The notes under the pieces: generated by a model
What the model was told of the DNA's origin: nothing
Databases searched by the model: none
What the model saw: only the letters and a program-made list of their open reading frames with translations
Program-made: the position numbers and the translations under genes
Shown: piece after piece, positions 35,739-46,400 of the stretch
Numbering within the stretch: the first letter of the stretch is position 1
Layout: every line of letters starts with the position of its first letter
Origin: Paralithodes platypus
Taxonomy: Eukaryota > Arthropoda > Malacostraca > Decapoda > Lithodidae
Assembly: GCA_032716605.1 (NCBI GenBank)
Contig: CM064539.1
Coordinates: 1,913,342 to 1,977,341 of the forward strand
Length of the DNA stretch: 64,000 nucleotides
Reading direction: 5' to 3'

Positions 35739-36391
35739 CAGTAGCGCTAATAAGTCATGTCTCAGCTGTCATTACGTTTGGCTGGCTCTGTGCTGTATTA
35801 ATGTCTGTCAGATGTTGAATAGGGTGGGTAAGTGTCTATCTCACTCAAGCTAATAAGTCATGTCTCAGCTGGCATTACGTTTGGCTTGTTCTGTGCTGTA
35901 TTAATGTCTGTTAGATGTTGAATATGGTGGGTAAGTGTAGGAATATGTTGGTATATCTCACTCAAGCTAATAAGTCATGTCCCAGCTGTCATTACGTTTG
36001 GCTTGTTCTGTGCTGTATTAATGTCTGTCAGATGTTGAATAGGGTGGGTAAGTGTCTATCTCACTCAAGCTAATAAGTCATGTCCCATAGCTGTCATTAC
36101 GTTTGGCTTGCTCTGTGCTCTATTAATGTCTGTCAGATGTTGAATAGGGTGGGTAAGTGTAGGAACATGTTTGTATATCTCACTCAAGCTAATAAGTCAT
36201 GTCCCAGCTGTCATTACGTTTGGCTTTTTCTGTGCTGTATTAATGTCTGTCAGATGTTGAATAGGGTGGGTAAGTGTAGGAACATGTTTATATATTTCAC
36301 TCGATATGAAGAAATGAAGCTTAGATATTGCTGATACCAATTATTGATATAAACATACTTGGAGCCGAGACATCACTTATTAGCTCGACTG
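35739..36391 (+). mobile_element. MITE-M copy with about five internal tandem units
   Basis: Ends CAGTAGCGCTAATAAGTCAT and TCACTTATTAGCTCGACTG with TA on both sides. Expanded to 653 bp by repetition of a ~110-120-bp unit (aataagtcatgtc, ctgtcattacgtttggct, gatgttgaatagggtgggta). The 84-residue frame here is repeat translation. Confidence 0.85.
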
Positions 36392-36393
36392 TA

Positions 36394-36884
36394 CAGTCGG
36401 CCTAATAAGTGATGTCTCGGCACCATGTATATTTTGATCCATAATTGGTTTCAGCAATATCTAAACTTAATTTATACATATCGAGTGAAATATACAGACA
36501 TGCTCCTACACTTACCCACCTTATTCAACATCTGACAGACATTAATACAGCACAGAGCAAGCCAAACGTAATGACAGCTAGGACATGACTTATTAGCTTG
36601 AGTGAGATATACCAACATGTTCCTACACTTACCCACTCTATTCAACATCTGACAGACATTAATACAGCACAGAGCGAGCCAAACGTAATGACAGCTGGGA
36701 CATACACTTACCCACTCTATTCAACATCTGACAGACATTAATACAGCACAGAGCGAGCCAAACGTAATGACAGCTGGGACATACACTTACCCACTCTATT
36801 CAACATCTGACATACATTAATACAGCACAGAGCAAGCCAAACGTAATGACAGCTGGGACATGACTAGTCTTATTAGCGCGACTG
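36394..36884 (-). mobile_element. MITE-M copy, inverted, abutting the previous one
   Basis: Starts CAGTCGGCCTAATAAGTGAT directly after the shared TA at 36392-36393 and ends tattagcgcgactg before TA at 36885. The orientation is opposite to its neighbour, giving a 1.1-kb imperfect palindrome. It also contains internal tandem units (36620-36840). Confidence 0.85.
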
Positions 36885-36925
36885 TACATTACTCTTTACA
36901 GGAAGCATTGTTTTGATATCATAGT

Positions 36926-36995
36926 TAAGGCGGTGTCACACGAGATATTTTTCCGTCAACTTTTACGGGCAATTGTAATCTGACAGCTTCGAAAT
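36926..36995 (+). mobile_element. MITE-C fragment
   Basis: Carries aaggcggtgtcacacgagat, ttttccgtcaac and tctgacagctt, matching the left end of MITE-C in divergent form. Confidence 0.5.
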
Positions 36996-37024
36996 TTAAG
37001 TGTCATCAAAATTAAACTACCTAA

Positions 37025-37236
37025 AGCCGGTATCACACGAGCGCTTTTTCACTCAACATTTATCCTCAACACTGGTCTGGCAGCTTATGAGGTCAACATT
37101 TACAATATTTGGGTTACCTAAATGCATCTACCATCAGTCTAGTTTCCAATACCAGTTTCAAAATATTCCAGAAATGTTGCCAGAAATATTTTGATGATCG
37201 AATGTTGACTATAAAAGCTCTCGTGTGATACCGCCT
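37025..37236. mobile_element. MITE-C copy, full length
   Basis: 212 bp with TIRs AGCCGGTATCACACGAG and its inverse CTCGTGTGATACCGCCT. Subterminal inverted matches (tcaacatt, atgttg) and gtctggcagcttatgaggtc inside. Superfamily not determined because the target duplication is too short to read with confidence. Confidence 0.85.
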
Positions 37237-37281
37237 AAACTTGAGACTTTCTTCAAACATACTTAATTTATATCACTTTAA

Positions 37282-37631
37282 GGGGAGATGGGTCGGTTTT
37301 CTGGTACCCCTTTCTCCCTCGTGTTAAGCCCCATTTTTGTTTAGATTATGTGACGTTCGGCCCAGTAGTTTGGCGATTTTGACACTTTTCGCCCCATTTC
37401 GTTGTCAATGTTAAGACTTTTCGTACCATTTAGGTGTCGATTTGTTCCAGGCGAGCGATAGCGAGCCTGAAATCTTAAGAGGAACCGGCCTTTGGCCGGG
37501 TAATTTTTCTACCGAAAAATGTAAAAATTTATCTTGAAGGGGGGTCTAGGGGGTGTTTTTGTAAGCTCGATAGAGGTGTAGGGAGAAAGTAAGAAATGAA
37601 TTAATAGACCAAAAGAACGGCCCATCTCCCC
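37282..37631 (+). mobile_element. MITE-K copy, second subfamily
   Basis: 350 bp between TTAA at 37278-37281 and 37632-37635. Left GGGGAGATGGGTCGGTTTTC, right GGCCCATCTCCCC. The core includes aggcgagcgatagcgagcct, ccggcctttggccgg and a TACC hairpin. Its right end is amplified in the array that follows. Confidence 0.9.
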
Positions 37632-38025
37632 TTAAATCATATAAAAGAACGGCCCATCTCCCCTTAAATCATATAAAAGAACGGCCCATCTCCCCTTAAA
37701 TCATATAAAAGAACGGCCCATCTCCCCTTAAATCATATAAAAGAACGGCCCATCTCCCCTTAAATCATATAAAAGAACGGCCCATCTCCCCTTAAATCAT
37801 ATAAAAGAACGGCCCATCTCCCTTAAATCATATAAAAGAACGGCCCATCTCCCCTTAAATCATATAAAAGAACGGCCCATCTCCCCTTAAATCATATAAA
37901 AGAACGGCCCATCTCCCCTTAAATCATATAAAAGAACGGCCCATCTCCCCTTAAATCATATAAAAGAACGGCCCATCTCCCCTTAAATCATATAAAAGAA
38001 CGGCCCATCTCCCCTGAAATCATAT
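37611..38025 (+). repeat. 32-bp tandem array of the MITE-K right terminus, 13 copies
   Basis: Each unit consists of the last ~25 bp of MITE-K (aaaagaacggcccatctccc plus cttaa) and 7 bp of flank (atcatat). The period is 32 bp (37611, 37643, ...). Copies are almost identical, one lacking a C (near 37812), and the last has ccctgaa for cccttaa. Confidence 0.95.
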
Positions 38026-38116
38026 ATAGTGAGCCTTTGAAACTTACTTTATAAGTTTTAATACCTATGGATCAGTTTTTGCCATTCACAGTGACACAAT
38101 GCTACATCCATCATTA

Positions 38117-38333
38117 TTATACGTAGCGCCAACCAACTTGACAATAATCTCGATCCCTGACCTCTTCGTAACTCACAAGGGACTAGAGCAAACTGGCTGT
38201 CAATATCCACACCTATTACCTGGTGGACTCTTCCCAAACGAGAGGAATGTCGGCCCGATTGCTTTCATATATTTTGAGTTACGAGAAGATAAGGGCCAAG
38301 ATTACTGTCAAGTTGGTTGGCGCGGCCTATAAT
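38117..38333. mobile_element. MITE with ~60-bp imperfect TIRs
   Basis: The left arm tagcgccaaccaacttgaca and following ataatctcgatccctgacct have an inverse match at the right (tgtcaagttggttggcgcgg, preceded by agataagggccaagattac). Flanks are TATA-like. A 77-codon frame within it is incidental. Only copy seen here. Confidence 0.7.
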
Positions 38334-38429
38334 GATTGTAATGATTACAAAAATAATGAATAAACTTGGACCTATACATACGAAAGCCGGTATCACACGA
38401 GCGCTTTTTCCCTCAACATTTTTCCTTAA

Positions 38430-38959
38430 CCCTTTCAGTACCAGCGACGTGTGTTATAATTTATTCTAGCTATATTTAGACGATATTATGCAGCTTAGGA
38501 AGGATCTGTGGTAGTTAAAAGGGTTGGTTAAGGGGAGATTTCCACTTGAGGGACTTTTTTCTTGACCCCTTTCTCCCTCATGTCTAGCCCCATTGCTTTT
38601 GAGATTTTAAGACGTTTGCCCCATTAGTTTAGCGATTTTAAGAACTTTCACCCCATATTAAGACCTTTCGTGCAATTCAGGTGTCGATTTTATCCTGGCG
38701 AGCGATAGCGAGCCTGTAAATTAAGATGAACCGGCCTTCGGCCGGGAAATTTTTCTACCGAAAAATGTACAAATTTATCTTGAAAGGGACTCAAGGGGGT
38801 GTAATTTTAAGCTTGATGGAGGTCTAGGGAACAAACTAAATACCTCCCCTTAAAGGTAGTTTGAAGCCTTAATATTGCTAGAGGTCCTTCCTAATCTGAA
38901 TGAAGCCGTCTGATAGTTGCCAGAATATAATGAAAAGGACGTCACCGGTACTGAAGGGG
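38430..38959 (+). mobile_element. MITE-P copy nested in MITE-C and itself interrupted
   Basis: CCCTTTCAGTACCAGCGACG after TTAA 38426-38429 and GTCACCGGTACTGAAGGGG before TTAA 38960-38963. The inner MITE-K insertion at 38532-38849 lies at a TTAA that corresponds to the ttaa of ggttaattaag in other copies. Confidence 0.9.
38532..38849 (+). mobile_element. MITE-K copy nested in MITE-P
   Basis: 318 bp between TTAA at 38528-38531 and 38850-38853. Full-length, with all core motifs (cgagcgatagcgagcc, CCGGCCTTCGGCCGG, ATTTTTC-TACC-GAAAAAT). It is the innermost and so the youngest of the three. Confidence 0.92.
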
Positions 38960-39132
38960 TTAACACTGGTCTGGCAGCTTATGAGGTCAACATGTAGATG
39001 ATGTCGGTTACGTACATTCATCTACCAACAGCCTAGTTTCCGATACCAGGGCAAAATATTCCATAAATGTTGCCAGAAAAATGTTGGTCATCGAATGTTG
39101 GCTATAAAAGCTCTCGTGTGATACCGGCTTAA

Positions 39133-39508
39133 GGGGGGTCACAGTTTGTTTCTACTCCTTTTCTCTCTTTCTTTGGCTTATATCCATTCGGCCCCGTTCA
39201 GCCTACTGTTTTAAGACGTTTACTCCCATCCAGGTGTCGATTTTTTTCCTGGCGAGCGGTAGCGAGCCAGCATATTTTGTTTAAAGTTTTTGACAGCAGG
39301 CTAAATTTGTAAATTTTTCGATAGAAAAATGTCTCCGGCGAAGCCGGATTTCTCCATTTAATGCTGGTTCGCTAACGCTCACCAGGAAGAAATTCACTCC
39401 TGGATGGGGATAAACGTCTTAAAACAGTAGGCTGAATGGAGCCGAATGGATACAAGCCAGAGTAATAGAGAAAAAGAGAGAAACAAGCCTGTCACCCCCC
39501 ACCCTCCC
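39133..39508. mobile_element. Foldback MITE-F copy
   Basis: TTAA at 39129-39132 and 39509-39512. GGGGGGTCACAG at the left, TGTCACCCCCC near the right. Arms include atccattcggccccgttcag and its inverse ctgaatggagccgaatggat; central gatagaaaaatgtctccggcgaagccgga-type hairpins. Directly abuts MITE-C. Confidence 0.85.
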
Positions 39509-39648
39509 TTAAAGTCTTTATATACTGTATTTATGGTATGACTATTTATAAGTTTTATATACAAAAAAGTCCTCACTTACAGAAAAGCACAGCAATATGT
39601 ATTTCTTAGGATTCATTAGGTAGATGATACGAGAAACATTTACAAAAT

Positions 39649-39872
39649 TTGACCACTTGCGAGTTTCGTTCTATAAGGAAGTTGGAGCTGTAGACAACGA
39701 TATTTAACAGAATTTACAGCTAAAATACGGTCGTAGTACATTTATAAATACAAAGAACCCAATTCAACATGCCATTTCTTCATCTGAAACTTACATTATT
39801 ATTGCATTTCTGTTTAATATCGATGTTCTCGGCTCCAACTTCCGTATAACCTGAAACTCGCAAGTGGTCAAT
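39649..39872. mobile_element. MITE-T copy (TIR ttgaccacttgcgagttt), first of two abutting
   Basis: TIRs of about 45 bp with few mismatches: TTGACCACTTGCGAGTTTCG ... ggaagttggagc at the left and the inverse gctccaacttccgtata...ctcgcaagtggtcaa at the right. AT-rich centre, no coding. Confidence 0.88.
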
Positions 39873-40132
39873 GCACCACTTGCGAGTTTCAGGCTAGAAG
39901 GAAGTTGGAGCTCTGGCTGTTAATATTTAGAAGAATTATCAGCTGAAATACGGTCATAATATTTAGAAGATTTATCAGCTGAAATACGGTCACAATACTA
40001 TATATAAACACATAAAACCAAATGTATCATACTATTTAGCCATCAGAAATTCTCATTATTATTGCATTTCTGCTTAATATCGATGTTCACGGCTCCAACT
40101 TCCTTATAGAACGAAACTCGCAAGTGGTCAAT
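39873..40132. mobile_element. MITE-T copy, second of two abutting
   Basis: Starts gcaccacttgcgagtttcag and ends gaaactcgcaagtggtcaa. Internal segment gaagawttatcagctgaaat is duplicated (39930 and 39964). Same family as 46634-46853. Confidence 0.88.
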
Positions 40133-40154
40133 TGTCGTTCCATTCACACCAGTC

Positions 40155-40375
40155 ACACAAAGGAAAGTAGAAAGTAGCTACGAGGTGCCGTTGTAAAGGC
40201 TTGCTCCTCCATACCTTCACCTTCACATAACAAAGCCATTCCAACAGCTTCCTCTCTCTCCAACACCCCTTCTCCCCTCTCTACACTCTTCAGAACAAAA
40301 TAAATAGGAAAAGTAGAAAGTAGCTACGAGGTGCCGTTGTAAAGGCTTATCCCTCAATACCTTCACCTGACCTGA
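40155..40375. repeat. Direct repeat downstream of the transporter stop
   Basis: gaaagtagctacgaggtgcc and the following gttgtaaaggctt occur at 40172-40202 and 40317-40347, each followed by a similar ataccttcacct stretch. This lies in the likely 3' UTR or just past it. No clear polyadenylation signal was located on the minus strand. Confidence 0.65.
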
Positions 40376-40383
40376 CCTGACCT

Positions 40384-41456
40384 TCACACTACGTTTTCCT
40401 CTTGACACGAGGACAAACTACTCTGTTTTAGCTTTGGGTTGATAGCCTTTTGTATCTCTATGAAGGACTTGCCTCTCGTCTCTGGCAGGCAAATCAGTAC
40501 AAACACAACCCCGATTATCGTACAGACGGCGTATATCAAGAAGACTCCCCCAGCGCCTAGTGCCACCACACAGTAGGGAAAGGATATCCCAACTATGAAC
40601 AGAAAGAGACTGAAGCACATATTGAGGAGACCCGCACCCACATTCCGGAGTTGTGAGGGCAAGAGCTCCGCCACCAGAGTCCACGAAGTCGGCCCCACAG
40701 CACAACCGAAGGCAAAGGTGAACACGGATATACACACAATTGGGATCAAGCCTAAGGACTCTGGTAAGCCCCCCTGAACGCTGTCATAGTATTTCAAAAC
40801 TCCCCCCAATGTGGCTAAGGATACGGCGGAGACGGCTAGGCCGCAGGAGAGTAGGAGGCGCCGGGGTAGTCTTTCAATTAACAACCAAGACATAAAGCAA
40901 GGGAGGAACCTAGCGATGCCCATAACTACGGCACACACATAGGGATCAAGTGTGGAACCAGCTAGTTTGAACATTGTGACTGTATATGTGAGTGCTGCAT
41001 ATTGACCTGTAAGTTCCTTAAAAAATAACACACATATGCACAAGGTTAAGGGTTTGAGGTATACAATCTTTCTGAGCATCAGTAGCTGCTGTAGAGCACT
41101 TGGTTTTTCCTTTCTTTCAATGTGGACGCTGGCTTTTATGTGTTCCATCTCCTCCTTGACATCTTCACCAGTCGCACATCTCAGCCAGGCAAGTGACGTC
41201 GTTGCAGCTTCCATTCTGTCCCGCCGAGCCAGCCACAGTGGAGATTCCCGCATGAAGAAGAAGCAGATGAGCTGAGGGAGCAACATGCCGGCGAAGATGT
41301 AGGCAAGGGTGGCCGGTGAGACCATGAGGCCTCCGAGGTATGTAAGGAAGGCTCCCAACATGACCATGGCCTCTGAGACTCCGGCCATGATACCCCGCCA
41401 CCGGACTGTACTCACCTCCACCGGGTACACCGTGATCACCACCATGAACAGGGACG
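40384..41456 (-). CDS. Transporter exon 5: helices 4 to 12 and C-terminus
   Basis: Large terminal exon of 1073 nt, acceptor gtatttcag before 41456, stop codon at 40384-40386. It encodes 356 residues: the end of helix 4 with the [13 protein letters not shown] motif, helices 5 and 6, [10 protein letters not shown], a central cytosolic loop of about 60 residues, helices 7-12, [20 protein letters not shown] in helix 10 and [15 protein letters not shown] at the end of helix 12. These are the sugar-porter signatures in the right order and spacing. In helix 7 the usual QQ-x-SG-x-N is KELTGQYA, so two Gln and the Asn thought to contact sugar are replaced. The frame has no stops or frameshifts and looks functional. 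Confidence 0.93.
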
Positions 41457-43370
41457 CTGAAATACAAGACAACCATTAATCCATAGTATATATAAACGAT
41501 AACAGTGAGTGAGAATACAAATGTATACTAGTTTAAATAAAATTATAGCTATAATACAAGGAAGGAATGCGTCCTCGTCAACTGAAAGGGTTAAAAGTAC
41601 CCTGTTTCTCGCCACACATAAATGATTAAGGTTAAGTAACGTCAAGATGATATAATTCACCACATACCGCGGCCGCCAGTACAATAACAACATGTATGGT
41701 CAGTATTTTTGTCAGTTAATTATAAGTATTGGGAGCTTCTCAGGACACCATAGTTTAGGGCTTCATGTTGGGTAAATCCAACCCTTCAAGTGTCGGATTT
41801 ACTGTAGGCATAAGTTAGATAACCTGTAGCCTAGGGCCTCATGATAAACCCAGTCCTGCCTCTTGACAAGTGAGGTCCGAAGATATACCTCAATCCGGCA
41901 CTGGGTACAAGTAGTCATGAACAATTCATGAACATTTATGAAAATTTGACGTCGTGAAAGGCAATACAGGTTTTGATATGTACCAACTTTCTAGAAATTA
42001 CTCCTACTCTATAAAGTCGCAGATTATTATACCCATTTTTGACGATTAAATATAGGAGTTCATAGAGCCTGAACAAAGTGATTAATTGTTATTCAAAACG
42101 GTGATTACACACTGACTGTATGTGTTAGGTTAGGTTTGTAACAGTCAATGTGTTCTGTATTACACACTCGAATGTTACAGTTACAGCTGTGGACAGGAAT
42201 GTCTGCAAAATATTTGGGGGCACACCTTTTGCTTCACGCCAAAGGCAACATGGAGTGTTATAAAACAGTTTATAAACAATATTGTCGACAAACTATTGAT
42301 TTTAAGCCGTTCAGTACCGGTAACGTCTTATATATTTGATTTCAACTACATTTACACGATCTTATGAAGCTTAGGAAGGATATATGGTAGCTAAAAGGAT
42401 TAATTGAGATAGTCTGCAGCCTTTTAATAGGTATACGATCTTTCATGGCTGAATAAAGTCGTCTAATAGTTCCAGAATTAATTTAAATGACATCACCGAT
42501 AGTAAATGGGTTAATTGTACATAGTTTCAAGATATACTGACCAACCACGCCCTGCAAGACCCTGGCGAGGAGGAGGATCCAGAAGGAGGTGGCGTACCCC
42601 AGTGTGGCCCAACTGATGGCTAGCAGAAGGGAGCCCAGCGCCAGGACCCGCCGCATGCCAACCTTCTCCACCACCACCCCTGACATCAAACACACCGCCA
42701 CGGCTACCACCAACGGCGCCGACGCTAAGGAGATACAAATATATTCAGTTCTATAAGTTAATTGTTTAATAATATTTATCAAAGTAATAATTGATATACT
42801 GAGCTACAAATTAGATGCCTTCATTTCAACATAAACTCCCGAGTCTACCCTGAATACTAAAGAACACATACTCAGGAGAATACATAGACATTCGCATGCC
42901 CAGCTCCGAACTACAGTGACTTGTCAGACTACCTCTACCACCATTCACTTATGCCCCTGTTATCCCGGGACTGGTGCACCAGGACACTGCCAAGAACTTT
43001 GCCAGACCTCGACAGTGGCTCACTATTGACAACTTCGTTGTCCCACAGACGTGGCAGGCACGTCTCTGTTGCCATACTTGAGGCATAAGGTTCTGCAGTG
43101 TACTCTTTGTCTTTGTGCAGCATTATTTTGCATTATAAACATCCATAGATTGTCTTAGTGTGATTTCTTTACCAGATTAACATGGTTTTAATTTAATAAT
43201 AATGCACCCCGTGCCAGCCAACTTAAGAATTGAGTACCATCTCTTAAGAGCACGTTCTTGGACAAGGGTTGTTGGGGAGGGAGTAGTTCAATTTAAATAT
43301 TGGTTGTAACGAAGTATACTACTAATACTAGCACACACAATATCAGTACACCCCATTTCTTGTTCTTAAG

Positions 43371-43417
<47 letters not shown>

Positions 43418-43424
43418 TATTACT

Positions 43425-43476
<52 letters not shown>

Positions 43477-46400
43477 AATCAATAACAACACCATAAGCAA
43501 GCCTGTGTACCTGCCATTAAACATGTACGCATGACGACGAAGGCAATAAGGTACATAATTTACCAAACCATGTAGTCTGCGCGGTAGAGAGGTGAACGCC
43601 CGCATCCTCCCACCTAGCCAAGGCAACAGCAGGGTAGGCGTATATTTTGCCATTACTAAGACCGGCCAGGCATGATATCGCCGTCATCACTCCCTGAAAT
43701 ATAAGAGAGTTAAGTATATAATATAGTACACTGCAAAAATGGTACGTTCAAATGTATAAATATTTTTCATTATGTTTTTCCACCAACCAACTTCACCTCT
43801 AAACTCAATTAATGAAACCAACAAATACATGTGGCACTCCAAGGACTCGAACCTAGGATACTCACATCTAAACTCCGCGCACATATGTAGTACGCTATCA
43901 AGATAGTAAATTTTTGGTTTTTCTATATTCCAACTACTCCCTCTCGGGCATAGGCTGAGAGCCTGTACATCTAACCGCTCAACACGGTGAAGCCCATGAG
44001 GTCTTGTTCCAGTCTAGGGGGTGAGACATGTGAAGCACTTACAGTAGAGTTCCACTCACGGCTCAAAGCAACCCCATCTCTGAAGATGCTTCGCCTTCGT
44101 GCCTCACAGTCTCACCTCCTAAACTCGGACCCTCACTCTCGGAATGCCACCTATTGAGCAATTAACTCACTAGGCAGTTACAACTACCGCATAGTACTAA
44201 CGGCGATCTTCCGTCGCTGGTACTGACGAGTGACTTTATAACCGATGGCGATTCGCCGTCGCTGGTACAGTAAGGGTTAAGTACTAACCTGCCTGAGGAA
44301 GGGTTGACTGGTGGCGGAGGAGCAGAAAGTGGTGGTGGTGGTGGTGTTGTCAGCTGTGGTGGTGGAGTGTGAGGCTCGGCTGTATCCTCCTCCGCCATTG
44401 ACTCCCACCACCGACCCCTGGAGACATACACATTTTGATTAATATATTTTTTACTAATATAATGGGTAATTATAATTTTGCAATTTTATTATAACCTTTG
44501 AGCCTCAATAAATTGTCATGCTAGACAACACAAGTAGCCTATGTGGATTTTTCTAATGGGAGAAATTAGGAGCTCTTACTCTCTAGCAAGGAATTATAGT
44601 AATACGACCAATATTATTACTAACACATTATACAATTATATATCATGGAAACAGTCTTACGAATAATTTGGAGTTTGGTTCTTGAGACTGAATAATACGC
44701 AATCCAGTTTAGTTTGCCCGTACATCTATATTGGTTGTACGTTTTCCTTCTTTGCCCGGCTCGACTTCTAACTATGTAGAATGGGTAACTTATTGAAATC
44801 GCTTTAGCAAAATGTATCACGTCGGATGTTGGAGAGTTTAAAGAGCATATTTCACCAAAAATCATATCATGTTTTTGTCGCTCTTCAAAGCATGTTAATT
44901 TGACAATAATGCATATCTATCCATCTCTCCTTTCGCAGAAATCTCCATCTTAGGAGATTTCAATGTTCACCACAAAAGTTACAAGTTACCACCGCCAATG
45001 GCTCTCCTCCCATTTCACTGACCAACCTGGTGAACAAGCCTACATCTTTTCTATCCTAAATGACCTAGAACAGTTAGTCCAGCACCCTACTCGAATTCCT
45101 GACCGCCTTGGAGATCGGTCCACCATTCTGGGCTTATTTCTAAGTTCTAATCTTTCTACTTGCACTATAAATCTTTTCTCTCCATTGAGCTCCTCCGATC
45201 TCAACCTTATCTCTTTTACCTGTCCTATCTGATCCTTCCAGCCGGCGACGCTTGTGGCACTTTGGCGATACCGACTGGGAGGCTCTTCGGCAGTACTTCT
45301 TTGATTTCCCATGGGATGATTTTTGCTTCTGTGGTCGGGAACCCTCAGAGTGTGCCGAGCTCATAACCGAAGTAATCCTCTATTGCATGGAGGCATACAT
45401 TCCATTTTCCTTCTCTCAGTCTAATGCAATTATTTTTATATTTACTCAAGCTTGTTCTCAAGCTGTCCACAATAAGAAGGAAGCATTCAAACGATACAGT
45501 CGCCTTCAAACTCAAGAATCTGCTTTTTATGTTTCTGCCCGGAATCAAGCCAAATCTGTTCTTCGACTAGCCAAAAACTCTTTCATCAACAAAAAAAATT
45601 CTGAACTTTCCAACTCTAGCTCTTTACAAGTTTTCTGGCATCTAGCCAAAAACCTCTCCAATAAGTTTACTTCCTCATATTTCCCTACTCTTTTCTACTC
45701 TGACGGCACTACCGTCACTTCTTCTTCTGACAAAGCTGAACTCTTCGCTCAAACTTTTGCTAAAAACTCCATCTTGGATGATTCCAGTGCTATTCCTCCC
45801 TATCCACCCCCTCTCACTTACTTATGCCTAATATCCTAATCTCTTCTAAAGATGTACTTTCTACCCTCTCTGGCCTTAATACTAAGAAGGCGTACGGACC
45901 ATATGGTGCTCCTCCTGTGACTCAAAGATTGTTACCGTGTTGACTCTCTGCCTAGGCAAACTCTTTCCTCTAACGTCATTCATTCATGCTGGACGTTTGC
46001 TCTTATTCAACCTGTCCCAAAGAAGTGTGACTGCTCTCAACCCTCCAACTATCGTCCAATTGCTCTCATTTCTTGCATCTCTAAAGTTTTTAAAACTATT
46101 CTTAACTCAAAATTTCTTAAGCATTCATCTTCCCGTAATCTACGTTCAGATCGCCAGTATGGTTTCCTTAAGGGCCGCTCTACTGGTGATCTTGCTTATC
46201 TTACTAACTCTTGTCCATCCTCCTTTCGGGACTTCGGTGAGACTTTTTCTGTTGTGCTAGACATATCGAAAGCCTTCGATAGAGTCTGGCACAAATATCT
46301 AATTTCCAAACTACCCTTCTTCAGTTTCTATCCTTTATGTGTGCCTTTGTTTCTATAATTTCCTTTCAGACCGCTCCATAGCTGCAGTTGTGGGCGGCCA

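Larger units (their letters stand above)
38395..39129. mobile_element. MITE-C copy interrupted by a nested MITE-P that contains MITE-K
   Basis: Outer halves 38395-38425 and 38964-39129 together make a complete MITE-C with TIRs agccggtatcacacgagcgc and its inverse. They are split at TTAA. The uninterrupted copy at 37025-37236 has tcaa at the same place, so the target and its duplication are visible. Confidence 0.9.

Noticed and set aside
37611..38025. CRISPR-like array of 32-bp repeats
   Set aside because: Direct tandem units without spacers, clearly derived from a MITE terminus.
40418..40735. Second minus-strand frame of 105 residues inside exon 5
   Set aside because: Shadow frame of the transporter coding sequence without a family match.
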